A stretch of 64,000 bases of DNA, taken from positions 33,224,001-33,288,000 of the forward strand of contig CM027380.1 in assembly GCA_015680905.1 (NCBI GenBank), in the 5' to 3' direction. This document shows, piece after piece, positions 11,601 through 21,450 of this stretch. Numbering within the stretch: position 1 is the stretch's first letter; each line of letters opens with the position of its first letter. A program made the position numbers and the translations under genes. The notes beneath the pieces were generated by a model, which was not told where the DNA came from, did not search any database, and saw only the letters and a program-made list of their open reading frames with translations. Source of the stretch: Coptis chinensis (Eukaryota > Streptophyta > Magnoliopsida > Ranunculales > Ranunculaceae).

Positions 11601-12997
11601 AAATGAGCATACAAAGTTACAAACTAATCTGGTACACCTGTTGACAAATGTTGTTACAAAGAAGTTTCTGTCAATAAAATTGTCTACAGGGAACACAAGA
11701 AAACCTCTAAACTAGTCACTATCTGTATGCGTCAATGAGAAACTGATTATATTCCATGATGATGCGTTTAAGAAATGAAGACAAGGTTATTTTGATAGCC
11801 ATAGTGGTTTACAATAGGACGTAGCGGGTCAATCTTTCCACACACCATCAACAATAAACTTGATCTGCAACCAAAACGTAAACACATCTATTTAAATCAT
11901 AGTCAAACACCTGTGACTGAAATGGAACAACTCAGCGATATAATTGCAAACCTCATATCGACCAAGATACAACTTTAGACACAATGAAAACATGCCTGGC
12001 ATTTACATTTCAGAAACAGAGTAGTCAGAAAAACACAAGCAATTAACAAATAACATTTACATTGCGTCTAGCAAATAAAATTATGAATATATGATTTATC
12101 AAGCCGTATATCCAGTTGTTACTACTATTCTGATAACAAATTTATCAAGCTGTATATCCAGTTGTTACTGCTAAAGGTTTGTGACACCATCGTGTTAGTA
12201 CGTGCTTAAATATTCTACAGTTCACAAAACTTTGCTTCTCTTTGGTCCTGCTAATCTGCTATCAGTATATATATATATATATAGCTAATTCATGGCCAAA
12301 ATCTCATACTTGAGCAACATTATCTAGTAATTTAGTAAAGCCTACTTTTGGAAGCTGTCCACACAATCATTCAACTTCTCTCCACCTGTGATATACAAAT
12401 CCATTTCAACTGAAAAATCAACTCTCCTCTTGATGACTAGCATTCATGGAAAAATATGACCGACGAACAAAATTTTCTAAAACAACATAGCTATGAGAAA
12501 CAGAATATACAATCCAAATATGAAATCAAACAGAAATTGAGAATGACTAATTAGGAAATCAGTCACGCTCATAAAACCTTATTTGAGTGCACATAAAACG
12601 CGCCGGCAGTCATGGAGTTGATTAATATTAGTCATTAAGTGATATCAAGCAGCAAAATACTTGACAGCTATTTTTTTTTTGTTCATAATGTGTACGTAAT
12701 TATGTACTCCTGACGTGAGTGAATACCACTCAAGACTTCAACTTTGAATCAACTAGCAGAGCCAGGAGATATAGATATGCAAACCCAAAAGTCTGCAATG
12801 TTCCTCCAAAACCCACATTTGATTAGGTAGTGTAAGCAAATCGACACTCTTCTTTTTGTATATTTGCGTTATGCCCTCACAAGAATAAAAATATAGAATA
12901 CACTTCAAATTCTAAGTTTGCATCAACTAGACCAGTACTAGCTCATCAAATTTTCCTCATTACTATTGCAAATATAATCCGGACACTCCCCCTAACT
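8673..12997. other. AT-rich intergenic DNA without a recognisable gene
   Basis: Short ORFs here look random. It contains (TA)n microsatellites near 10168-10190 and 12262-12282, and an imperfect 34-bp duplication at about 12093 and 12140 (shared core GTATATCCAGTTGTTACT). A CT-rich leader-like segment on minus near 11440-11470 precedes a short ATG frame starting at 11400 that closes after about 20 codons; I would not call it a gene. Confidence 0.5.
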
Positions 12998-13010
12998 GAA
13001 AACTCCATTT

Positions 13011-14059
13011 TATTTTTTTTCAATAAACCACATTTGTATTCATGAATTGTTCCAAAGATTACAGCAACAAGAATTTAACCAAAAGAAAATACATGAGTTA
13101 AAGCAAATTAGTGACAATAAGCCCATGTGAGCAAACCCCAACAGCTTCTCCTGTCAACCACCAACAACCATGGAGTCCTTCTCCTGTCGACCACCAACAA
13201 CCATGGAGTCATGTGCATCCACCAATCTACCGCTATTTCAAAATCTTCAAAGCACGTCTCCATCCCGTATCCTCCTAAGAGACCCGAAGGCCAGTAACCA
13301 AGATCCGAAAGTTAGAACTTGAGACCTAAAAGCCTCAATCGTCAAAGTGATGTTTCCAAATGAAAGCGTCCCACCAAATGCACTACAGAAGTGCAACAGT
13401 GGCCTGACTAAAATCCATGCCAAGGTATCGATACACCATGACGGGCAGAAAGGAGAAAACGGACTAGGAAACCTTCAAATGAGAGGATGAAATGAGTAAT
13501 TCCAGAAACACAAACAACACACACCATGTTTCTGTGGTAAAATCAGAGGACTCAACCTTGTGGATTTGGAAATACAACTACTATAACTAAAGAGAGCAGA
13601 AAATGAACACCAAACAATACTAGAAACTACATACAAATCTGGCTTGTTATAGGTCATATAAGGCACAACAAACCCCAAACTGGTGAAGAAGAAGAAAATC
13701 ATAATGATAGACTCCTTCAAACAGTCACGAATGGAAATACATCTTAGCACTTGACTCTTGCCGATCACAAAGCGATTTACCGAAAACAAAATCAGAAACC
13801 CCATTTTTTCTGTCGTAGTTAAAATACAAGAAATAAAAAACTATGAAAAAAAGCTTTGGAGTGATGAAATTGGTATGAAATTGAAGGATTTATGTGGGTT
13901 TTGAGGATGGTGGGGTGTGGATTGAAAGTATTTGGATTGTATTAAGAGATTTGGACAAGAAATTAGTTTAGTTTGGGTGGAAATTTGGAGAAGAAGATAT
14001 TGTTAAGTGGTACCGTCTCTTAGAAGCAACCCAACCCGTCCACAGTGAAACATTTTCCC
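13011..14059 (-). mobile_element. Poly(A)-tailed retrocopy A with 13-bp target-site duplication
   Basis: On minus the unit ends in a poly(A) tail (the T-run at 13011-13020). It is flanked by the perfect duplication GAAAACTCCATTT at 12998-13010 and 14060-14072, the hallmark of LINE-driven retroposition. Its 3' part is clearly related to the plus-strand copy at about 14385-15110: both share GTGGTTTAT before the tail and a block around GACGATTGAG. The 5' end reads like an mRNA leader, and an ORF of 109 residues on minus (13475-13804) has no family I know. It may be a processed copy of a host transcript or an unusual retroposon. It also holds a 34-bp tandem duplication near 13145 and 13179. Confidence 0.75.
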
Positions 14060-14384
14060 GAAAACTCCATTTGCATTAGGATAAAAGGAAAGAAAGATAA
14101 ACGCTAATACATCTTAGTCAATCAGTTGTATTGAAAAAAGCCAACAAGAAGAAAGGTACGGGATAGAAATTTAGGGATCTGAAACAGTACCCATCTTTCC
14201 CCAAATCTCTCAATTCCAAGCCCAAATTCGTCAATTCTATACCCCAAATCCCAAAAACAACAACAAAACAACAAATCCCAACAAATTTCCTCACCCCATT
14301 TTATTTTATTTTATTTTTTTCTTTAGTTTTTGTCTTGTGTGAAATCACTTCTGGCAGCAACGATGAGCAACGATGATGAAGAAG

Positions 14385-15110
14385 AAGAAATTAGTTTTTC
14401 TGTTATGAAAACTTGAAGTCGCTAATCACTTTTTGATCGGCAATAGTCATGGGCTAGATTGTTCTTCAATTTGTGGTTGTCCTAAGAATTGCTTTATGAT
14501 TTTCTTCCTCACCACTTTGGAGTCTGCTATACCTAATAAGATATACAATAAGTCAGATTTGTATATAGGTTTTAGTGTGGCTTAGTGTTCCCGTTCTGCT
14601 ATCTTTGGTTGTCGTAGTTGTAAGTCCACACCCACCAGTTTGAGTCCTGAGTTTCTGCTACGGAATCATTGTGTCAGTTATGTTTGCTGAATTATACTTC
14701 TCATCCTTTACGATGCAGATTTTCGACTTCGTTTTCTTCTCTTTGGTCGCCTTGGTGTATCGATACATTGACATGCATTCCAGTCAGGCCATCGCCACAT
14801 CTATGTTGTGCACTTGGTGAGGTGTTTCCATTTGGAAGCGTCACTCTGACGATTGAGACTTTTAGGTCTTCTGTTCTGACCTTCAAGTCTTTTTAGAGAA
14901 AGCGGGCTGGAGATAGTTGCTTTGAAGGTTTTGATTCGGTGTTAGTTTGGTGGATGTACATCGAACACTCTATGTTTGCTAATGGCGGGCAGAAAGAGAA
15001 GTTGTCGAGGTTTGTCTACATGAGTTTATTGTTATTTATATTTGTTTTGACTCATGTAATCTTTGGTTCAGATCATGAATACAAAAGTGGTTTATCGAAA
15101 AAAAAAAACA
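14385..15110 (+). mobile_element. Poly(A)-tailed retrocopy B, inverted relative of copy A
   Basis: Plus-strand relative of the 13011-14059 unit. Shared blocks include GATCGGCAA near 14436, the CATTTGGAA/TGACGATTGAG block near 14830, and CATGAATACAAA...GTGGTTTAT before an A-run at about 15101-15110. The 5' boundary is unclear: only AAACAGT near 14188 resembles the sequence after the tail, so no convincing duplication was found. It looks older than copy A. Short ORFs within it are not conserved between the copies. Confidence 0.6.
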
Positions 15111-15462
15111 AAAACAGTCATATAACATATATATAAAAAGATCAAATTCGTTCAAAACTTCAAAATTACGAGTTGAATTCCCTCACAACTACTTGATTGA
15201 GCCATTTAGACTTTTTGTTCCTACTTTTTAAGTCAATGACAAAAGTTAAAGGGGTAATTTGCTTTTGTGGTCCATCAAGTGTGGAGGTGAACATAAACAC
15301 ACTTTTTCCCATAACTATAGTATGTAGTCACGGTTTGAAAAAGGAAGACAAATAGATAGACATGTCTGCAAAGACATTCCAATCAATATACTAATCATAA
15401 CTAGCCCAAAGATGAGGAAATCAAATAATCATACCTAGTCGTTGCGTTGAGCTAAAGAACAT

Positions 15463-16586
15463 TCAGCTCCGCACAGTAAGCAACGAAGGAATTGCAGCCA
15501 AATTGGGAGTAGTGGCATTGGCATTATGAGTAGAGACAGTGCTAGTGGCGTGGCAGTGGCATTTTCATCCTCAAGTTTTGACGTAGACCTGAATGCTCTC
15601 ATAGGACTTGCAAAAGCCCATCCCCAACTTTTACTTCGGTCATGTGGTGGAAGTGAACTTGGATGATGCCCAATCCCAACTCCCCTTCGATTATCATTAC
15701 TATGATTTACCTCTTCAGATGATGATGCCCAATAAGAAGACAAGAATCCCCCAAAAATGCCACCACATTTCACCATCTCTTTGATTATGTGATGGTGTAC
15801 TCCCATTCCCATTGCGCGACCACACATTCCCATCCCCTTGGACGCCTGCTTAGCTTCTCGCTGAGACTCAACTCTCCTCAATGTGCAATCATCAAACCCA
15901 GTAGGGATCCTCTCCAAAATACCCCCAGAAAAACTCCTACTCCCACACCTAACAGATCTAGATCTAGCAACTTTTCGCCCCAAACAACGACGGAGAAGCA
16001 TGACTACTATTAGGGCTTTCATTCTCATCCCCATAATCTCCTCTCCTCACACAGTTATCCTTAGCTATTAATATATGGTTATTAGTAGTTGTGGGATGAA
16101 GTGAAGGTCTAGATTCTCCCTGCTTCATTTTGCCTCTACTACTTCTCGATGAAAAATGAATAAATGACCAAAACCCATTCTTTCTAGGACTATATTCTTC
16201 ACCATCAAAGAGATGGTGATGTGGGTGACGTCTCATTATAGCAACTGCACCTGAAGAAAAATATTTACTCCTCTTCAAAACCAATAAGTTACTATTATTA
16301 TTAACCGGCCACCTTATTCATCTTCTTCTTGGAAGATGGAATCATACAAGTAGAGGTAGAACCAGTGAAACCCAAACCACCATAAGTTTTAACACCACCA
16401 CCATTATTAGTATCAGACCTGAAAGAAGGAGAAGAAGAAGAAGGGAAACAAGAAGGACTAGATTGATGAGATGAAGAAAGAAGCTTACCCAACTTTTCTT
16501 GAAGACAAAAAGCACAGATCCCACATTCCCACCTGGGTTATTCTTAATATAAGGATATGATTACTACACTGCAAACCTTCTCCCAT
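15463..16586 (-). pseudogene. Plant-specific gene of unknown function, broken by multiple single-base indels
   Basis: Reading across frames from ATG at 16586 gives one continuous protein. It begins MGEGLQCSNH, then YIKNNPGGNVG, CAFCLQEKLGKLLSSS, a Ser-rich linker, SSGAVAIMRRHPHHH, KNGFWSFIHF, a block with KVARSRSVRCGSRSFSG and DCTLRRVESQREAK, and ends NLAAIPSLLTVRS before TGA at 15463-15465. The Cys-rich N-terminus and the RSRSV-GSRSFSG/CTLRRVESQRE block match an uncharacterised plant family whose name I cannot give. At least four shifts separate the pieces (near 16560, 16534, 16310, 15965 and 15555). Coding character survives between them, so the loss is recent or the indels are assembly errors. 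Confidence 0.65.
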
Positions 16587-16599
16587 ATCATCTACTACT

Positions 16600-16917
16600 C
16601 CTACTACTACCCCTGCTTTATCCATTTCCAATTTTTTTTTTCCAAGACTTCACTTCACCACCCTACTTTACTACATTCCCTCTTCTTTTGCTCATATAAT
16701 GATTGCTTTATAATGAAGTTGATAGTTAGCGTTTTAGCTTCACCATGGCTGGTCCGGCCTTGTGTGCAACTGTGGAAGAACTGTTCATTTTTTTTTATTG
16801 CACACAACCGCACACACGAGTGACAAGAGAGATAAAGTGGGAGAGTGTAGTGCAGATCTGTAGATGTACAGTATACAAGAGATAATAGCCTATTGTATGT
16901 TTGACTCTTCAAAGAGT
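16600..16917. other. Flank between the broken gene and the FRS-type MULE
   Basis: AT-rich sequence, presumably the promoter side of the minus-strand gene ending at 16586. No further gene or repeat is evident. Confidence 0.3.
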
Positions 16918-16926
16918 ATAGTAAAG

Positions 16927-16982
16927 GAGGATTGCTAGCGTCCTGACCCTATAAAGGGGTAGGACCATTCTCACCCGCTAAA
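16927..16982 (+). repeat. Left terminal inverted repeat of the FRS-type MULE
   Basis: Pairs with 21404-21441, but carries an extra 18 bases containing ATAAAGGGGTA between two copies of GACC, so it measures 56 rather than 38 bp. Presumably a small filler duplication after insertion. Confidence 0.9.
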
Positions 16983-17433
16983 AGACACGAGAAAGGAAAC
17001 AAGGGTAATGTTTCAACCGGTAAAATCTTTCTAAACTTAAAACTTAGGCTTAAAAGAAAAAAAGAAAAGAGATCAAAGAGAGAGAAAAACCGAGTTATCT
17101 TCTTCGTTCCTTTTTTTCAATTTTTATCTCCAAGACTATCCAACAGTGTTGCGAAGAAATAAATCCCGACAAGTCGGGAACTACCGTATTCTTTTCTTCT
17201 AGTTCTCATGACTTTGAAAGCATCCGCCCCCAATCAAATTTCATCTGGTATGTATTCTAGATAAATAAATTTCTAAACAATTGATAGAAGAATTTTCGGT
17301 TGTTGTGACTTTGTTAAAGGTGTTTACTTTGCTGTGAATTGGAAAAATGTTTACTTTGTTGTGATGTTTCTGTATCTTCTTGTTCATTTTTTTTAGGTGA
17401 ATTTCTTTAGTTGAGTTTTATTTTTGTGTGGCC

Positions 17434-17525
17434 GGGTCTTTAGCTCAAATTGGAAGAGCACTTGAGAAATTCAAGATGAACTTAAATATCTCAAGATGAT
17501 GGTGGTTCAAATCCACCAAGACCCA
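17434..17525 (+). tRNA. tRNA-like sequence with an expanded anticodon hairpin, probably a pseudogene
   Basis: A 7-bp acceptor stem (GGGTCTT with AAGACCC) is perfect, a D arm GCTC...GAGC is present, and the T arm GGTGGTTCAAATCCACC is perfect and carries a canonical internal B box. Instead of a 17-nt anticodon arm there is a 35-nt near-palindrome running from CTTGAGA to TCTCAAG. No anticodon can be read, and the size does not match the introns of plant tRNA-Tyr or elongator tRNA-Met. It lies inside the MULE, downstream of the transposase. A degenerate tRNA, a SINE head and a captured organellar-type tRNA all remain possible. Confidence 0.4.
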
Positions 17526-18114
17526 TTGATATTTAAACCATAGAATTGTAACTCTGTAACACTATTTCACTGTACAAAAAAAAATCACAGAAGTATCATA
17601 TCATTGATCATGAGAATTAGAGAATTAGTTTTTTACAAAATACTTAGTGTCCATATTGACATCGTCACAAAATGACTCTTGCACACTACAAAATTTACAT
17701 CTTCTCACAAAAATATGTCGATTAATTGTATTTGTTCTGAGGTCTCATTTGTTATTTCTTCTTCTTTAAGTATAAGGAGTCCATAAATCTTCTTCCAATC
17801 ACCATTCACCAATCAATCTATTCTTGCCGCAAGCTTCTTTGCTATGTTGTAGTCATCACCATTTTCAGTTTGCGAGAGCACTCGATTGGTTGTTGTTGTT
17901 GTACCTATAAGATATTCAAATTTGAAGTAACAAGCATCGCCTAACTAATAGCCGGTGTCAATAAAAAGGCTATATAGAATTATAAACTTGTCAAGGGTCT
18001 CACCTCTTTACTGACTCTTGATGTTGTGGCGGGTTGTTTACAATCTAATGCACTTGTTTTTTTCTTTCTCTTCTGCTTGGGTCACTTCCACCCGGTTTTG
18101 ATTCTCTTCGATGG

Positions 18115-20740
18115 TCAACCTCTAGAACCTGTGGATACGGGATCGTGTACTGTTACGGTGGGCGTCATGCCTTCAACTTGATATCCATCTTGAACTTTTT
18201 GCTGCGAAGAACCCGTAACATTATCTAAAGATGACAACTTCTCAGCTGCTTCTTTCAAAATCTGTTTTACAAGTATATACTTGTCTTTGGATGTACAACC
18301 TTCCTCAGCAAGTTTGATACAGCCCACACATAAGTCACTAAAGCATGATTATCCTCGTTTACTCTAGTAGAATTTTCATAAACGATATCCAAAGATTTTG
18401 CATCCTTACTCCAACGTTTCAGTACATAGTGAGGTGGGATCTCATACACACCTTTTGCAAATAGAACAACCATTGCGTTAATGCATTACGAGAAAACCTT
18501 TGAACTTCATGATAGATGACAAATACAAGAAACGTTGGTTTTTGAGTCATCCCACACAACTGTGTATTCCTTTGTTCTCTTTTTACCGTTTAGCTTCACT
18601 ACCAACTCTTGCACTATATGTATTTCCTTTTCCCCATCTAGCTGGACTGTACCTCTATTACACCTAAGGAATTAAGTAATATTTCCTCTTGGAATTTCTT
18701 GAATATTCCAAATGTGTATATAGATGCCATATGAGCTTCATAAGGCGACGTTGTCTTCAAATATGGGGATTTTTGGCGAGTCTCAAAATCCGCTTTCTCT
18801 TCATCATTGTATCTTTTTTGTAGAGCTAAATTGTATTGATCTACAAACTCCTTCAAACAAGTCTTACGGTTTACATAATCATCGAAGAAAGAATTTATGC
18901 TTTCACTTCGTTGAGACGTTGACATTCCTGCAAAAAAAGTATTATTCAAGCACACCGGAACCCACTGTGTACGACATTTGAACAATGCTAAAAGCCATTC
19001 ATGATCACCAAGCTCATATGTTTCAATCAGTTTTTTCCACCGTCTTTCGAACTTCGTCGATTTGTCAATGAATCATAAATGCACTTGTTAAACTCATACA
19101 TGAAGGTCGGATTGGCTACACAAACACGCCCAATTTCTCGGTACTTTCTTGAGAATATGCCACAAGCAAAACGATGGCGTGTTGTTTTGGAAAAACTTCT
19201 TTGATTCTTTGCTTTCATCGCCTGGTCTTGATCCGTGATAATGGCTTTAGGAGCTCTTCCTTCCATTGCAATCAACCATGTTTTAAAGACCCAAAAAAAA
19301 GATGGTATAGTCTCATCCGTTAGTAAAGCACATCCAAGCAACACTGATTGCCCGTGGTGGTTAACTCCTACGAATGGGGCAAATTTCATGGAATATTTGT
19401 TAGTCAAGTATGTAGTGTCAAAAGTAACAACGTCACCAAAGTGTGCATAAGCCATCCTTGACTTGGCATCTTTCCAGAAAACATTCCTCAAGTGTCTCCC
19501 TTCATCTAGCTCCATAGCATAAAAAAAGCGAGGATTTGAAACTTGTGTACGAAGAAAAAATTCATAAATGATCTGCGCATCCCCAGTTGACATTGATTCT
19601 CTCTTTTCTTTGTCACGAAAATTTCTAAGATCCTTATCCGTGAAAGTCAGATTTTTCACTCCACCCGATTGCTTCACCATTGTTGCCATGATCTTCGGAA
19701 CACCTACTCCTACTGATGAGAGAGTTCTAATTATGTTCTTTTCCGGTGTGTTAATCTTCTTTTGTGATCTGAAAAAGCGTGAACTATCCGGTTCCACTTC
19801 ATGATTATGCTCTTTAACAATGTCAAGCAAAATCCACTTTCCATTAGTGATTCTCTTCACCTTCATCATTGCCTTACAATCTGTCCTTGTGTTCGGTCGT
19901 GGGTTTTCAACTCCTTTTGCAGCACGTTTTTTGCCTTCTTTAGAACACACATAAGTCCTACCAACCATTCTAAGATTGTTAAAGGTAAAGTCGCTAATGA
20001 AAAACAAGAAGATGAGAAATCTTGAAGACTACACCAAAGAGTTTTGGGATGATACTTTGGGACTTACTTATGTGTGTTGTGCTTGCGAAGGTTTCTTTTG
20101 CAACTATAAGAAAGCACAGACTCATCTTAGAAAGGATCATTCTAAGATTGTTAAAGAAATCATGACTAGAAAGTAGGATTATCATCTCTACTTTCTTAAG
20201 TTCGATTGTAGGATGACTAATATGTTATCTTATGTATGTTAGGTTTGAAGCCTGTCGATATAGTGTCTTTGTGCTCCTCCTTTCAATGATCTAACTCTTA
20301 GGGAGGCTTAGCTTGTAAGGTTTAACCTTTTGCAATAATATCAGGTGGGGGTATACCTTAACCCCAGCTTACTTTTTCAAAAAAAAAAAAAAAGTCCTAC
20401 CAATCACATCATTGTTCAGTTTCAAATGCTTCATGTGTTGTCTACGAATACTAAAGCCAATAATCTTCGCATAGTCATTGTAACATTTATAAGTTTCTTC
20501 TTCAGATTCAAATTCCAAACCAACATAGGGATCTACTATTGCATTCTCATTTTCAGCGAACTCCTTGTCAATTTCACCGTCAGCTTCTTCCATGTAAACA
20601 TTAGTCTCTTCATTTCTAATGTTGTCATTGAAGATGGACTTCTCCGCAACCACGTTTCCATCAATGTATATTGCATCATCCATTATTGTTTGTTCAAAAC
20701 TCAAGTGTCTTGGACTATCCATGGCGTCGATGTAATCCAT
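18115..20740 (-). pseudogene. FAR1/FHY3-related (FRS) MULE transposase, broken
   Basis: From 20740: MDYIDAMDSPRHLSFEQ, an acidic linker, then the FAR1 zinc-binding domain split by a retroposon. The upstream half ends NNDVIGRT and the downstream half resumes YVCSKEGKKRAAKG, then a C/H zinc site (TDCKAMM...EHNHE). The MULE transposase core includes DVVTFDTTYLTNKY, FAPFVGVNHHGQSVLLGCAL and APKAIITDQDQAMK. Frame breaks occur near 19200 (core FCLWHILKKVP lies in another frame) and near 19045. Later parts include MSTSQRSESINSFFDDYV, a SWIM remnant lacking its final Cys-x-His, and PPHYVLKRWSKDAKS near 18430. It ends after VHDPVSTGSRG. Plant FRS transcription factors derive from such transposases, but the terminal repeats mark this one as a mobile-element gene. 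Confidence 0.9.
19965..20391 (+). mobile_element. Nested poly(A) retroposon carrying a C2H2 zinc-finger ORF
   Basis: A 427-bp insertion ends in about 14 A residues and is flanked by the perfect 12-bp duplication AAGTCCTACCAA (19953-19964 and 20392-20403). Removing it and one duplication restores the FAR1 reading frame (VIGRT then YVC). It carries an open frame from about 19968 to 20176 with one textbook C2H2 finger: C-x2-C-x12-H-x4-H within VCCACEGFFCNYKKAQTH and LRKDH. The phrase HSKIVK occurs on both sides of the finger. It is either the 5'-truncated 3' end of a LINE or a retrocopy of a host zinc-finger transcript. Confidence 0.85.
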
Positions 20741-21403
20741 ATACTCTGTCCAATATAGATAAGATTAAAAAAATTTAGTAAATTATCTAAATTCTATTTC
20801 ATTGATGATAAACTGAAAATAAACTTGCTAACTAGATACCTGATAAGCAAAACATTGATTCAAAACAATAAAGTACATCATTGCTAACATTTTTTTTGCT
20901 CAACCAAAACAAGAACAATGACTGCAATAAATTGTTCCTAATTAAATATGACTCAATCTCGATGAAATTCAATGGGGACACTCAAGGCTAGGAGAAACGG
21001 AGGAAAACCCAAACAATTATCAAATAAAAATGAGAGTGCCATCATCCAAGTTAAAGCCTCATGGTAGTAGCTACTAATTTGAAATATTTGATGACTGAAA
21101 TGTTCAATCTTTTTATCTTTGTAAGTGGTGCTTGCTTGCTGGGGTTATTTTGATATCCACTGCGCTACGTGAAACTACCATTTCAATTTTTCTATAATGT
21201 ATACCAGCGAAAATGAAGGGGGAGAAGAAGCAGACAAAGTATACAAATTACCTTTTTCCATCAGTTTGTCTCGTTTCCCGCCACTGGCTAAAACCCTCAC
21301 GCTTTCTTTTTGAGTTTTTTTTTTGTTTCAAACTTTCTTTATGAGTTTCACTAATTAAAATTGTAAACGTATGGAATAAGTCAACACGTATTTTATTTCG
21401 ACA
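20741..21403. other. 5' non-coding part of the FRS-type MULE
   Basis: Sequence between the transposase start and the right terminal repeat, presumably the promoter region for the minus-strand gene. No other gene seen. Confidence 0.4.
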
Positions 21404-21441
21404 TTTAGCGGGTGAGAATGGTCAGGACGCTAGCAATTCTC
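21404..21441 (-). repeat. Right terminal inverted repeat of the FRS-type MULE
   Basis: The 38-bp partner of the left repeat, without the 18-bp filler; followed directly by the 9-bp duplication ATGGTAAAG. Confidence 0.9.
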
Positions 21442-21450
21442 ATGGTAAAG

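Larger units (their letters stand above)
16927..21441 (-). mobile_element. FAR1/FRS-type Mutator-like element, 4.5 kb, complete ends
   Basis: Terminal inverted repeats at 16927-16982 and 21404-21441 share GATTGCTAGCGTCCTGACC (one mismatch) followed by ATTCTCACCCGCTAAA. Both are flanked by a 9-bp duplication, ATAGTAAAG (16918-16926) and ATGGTAAAG (21442-21450), with one mismatch. Nine-base duplications are the Mutator signature. Inside, on minus, is a FAR1/FHY3-related transposase, the protein class of Jittery-like MULEs. The element also contains a nested poly(A) retroposon and a tRNA-like sequence. The transposase is broken, so it is no longer autonomous. Confidence 0.95.
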
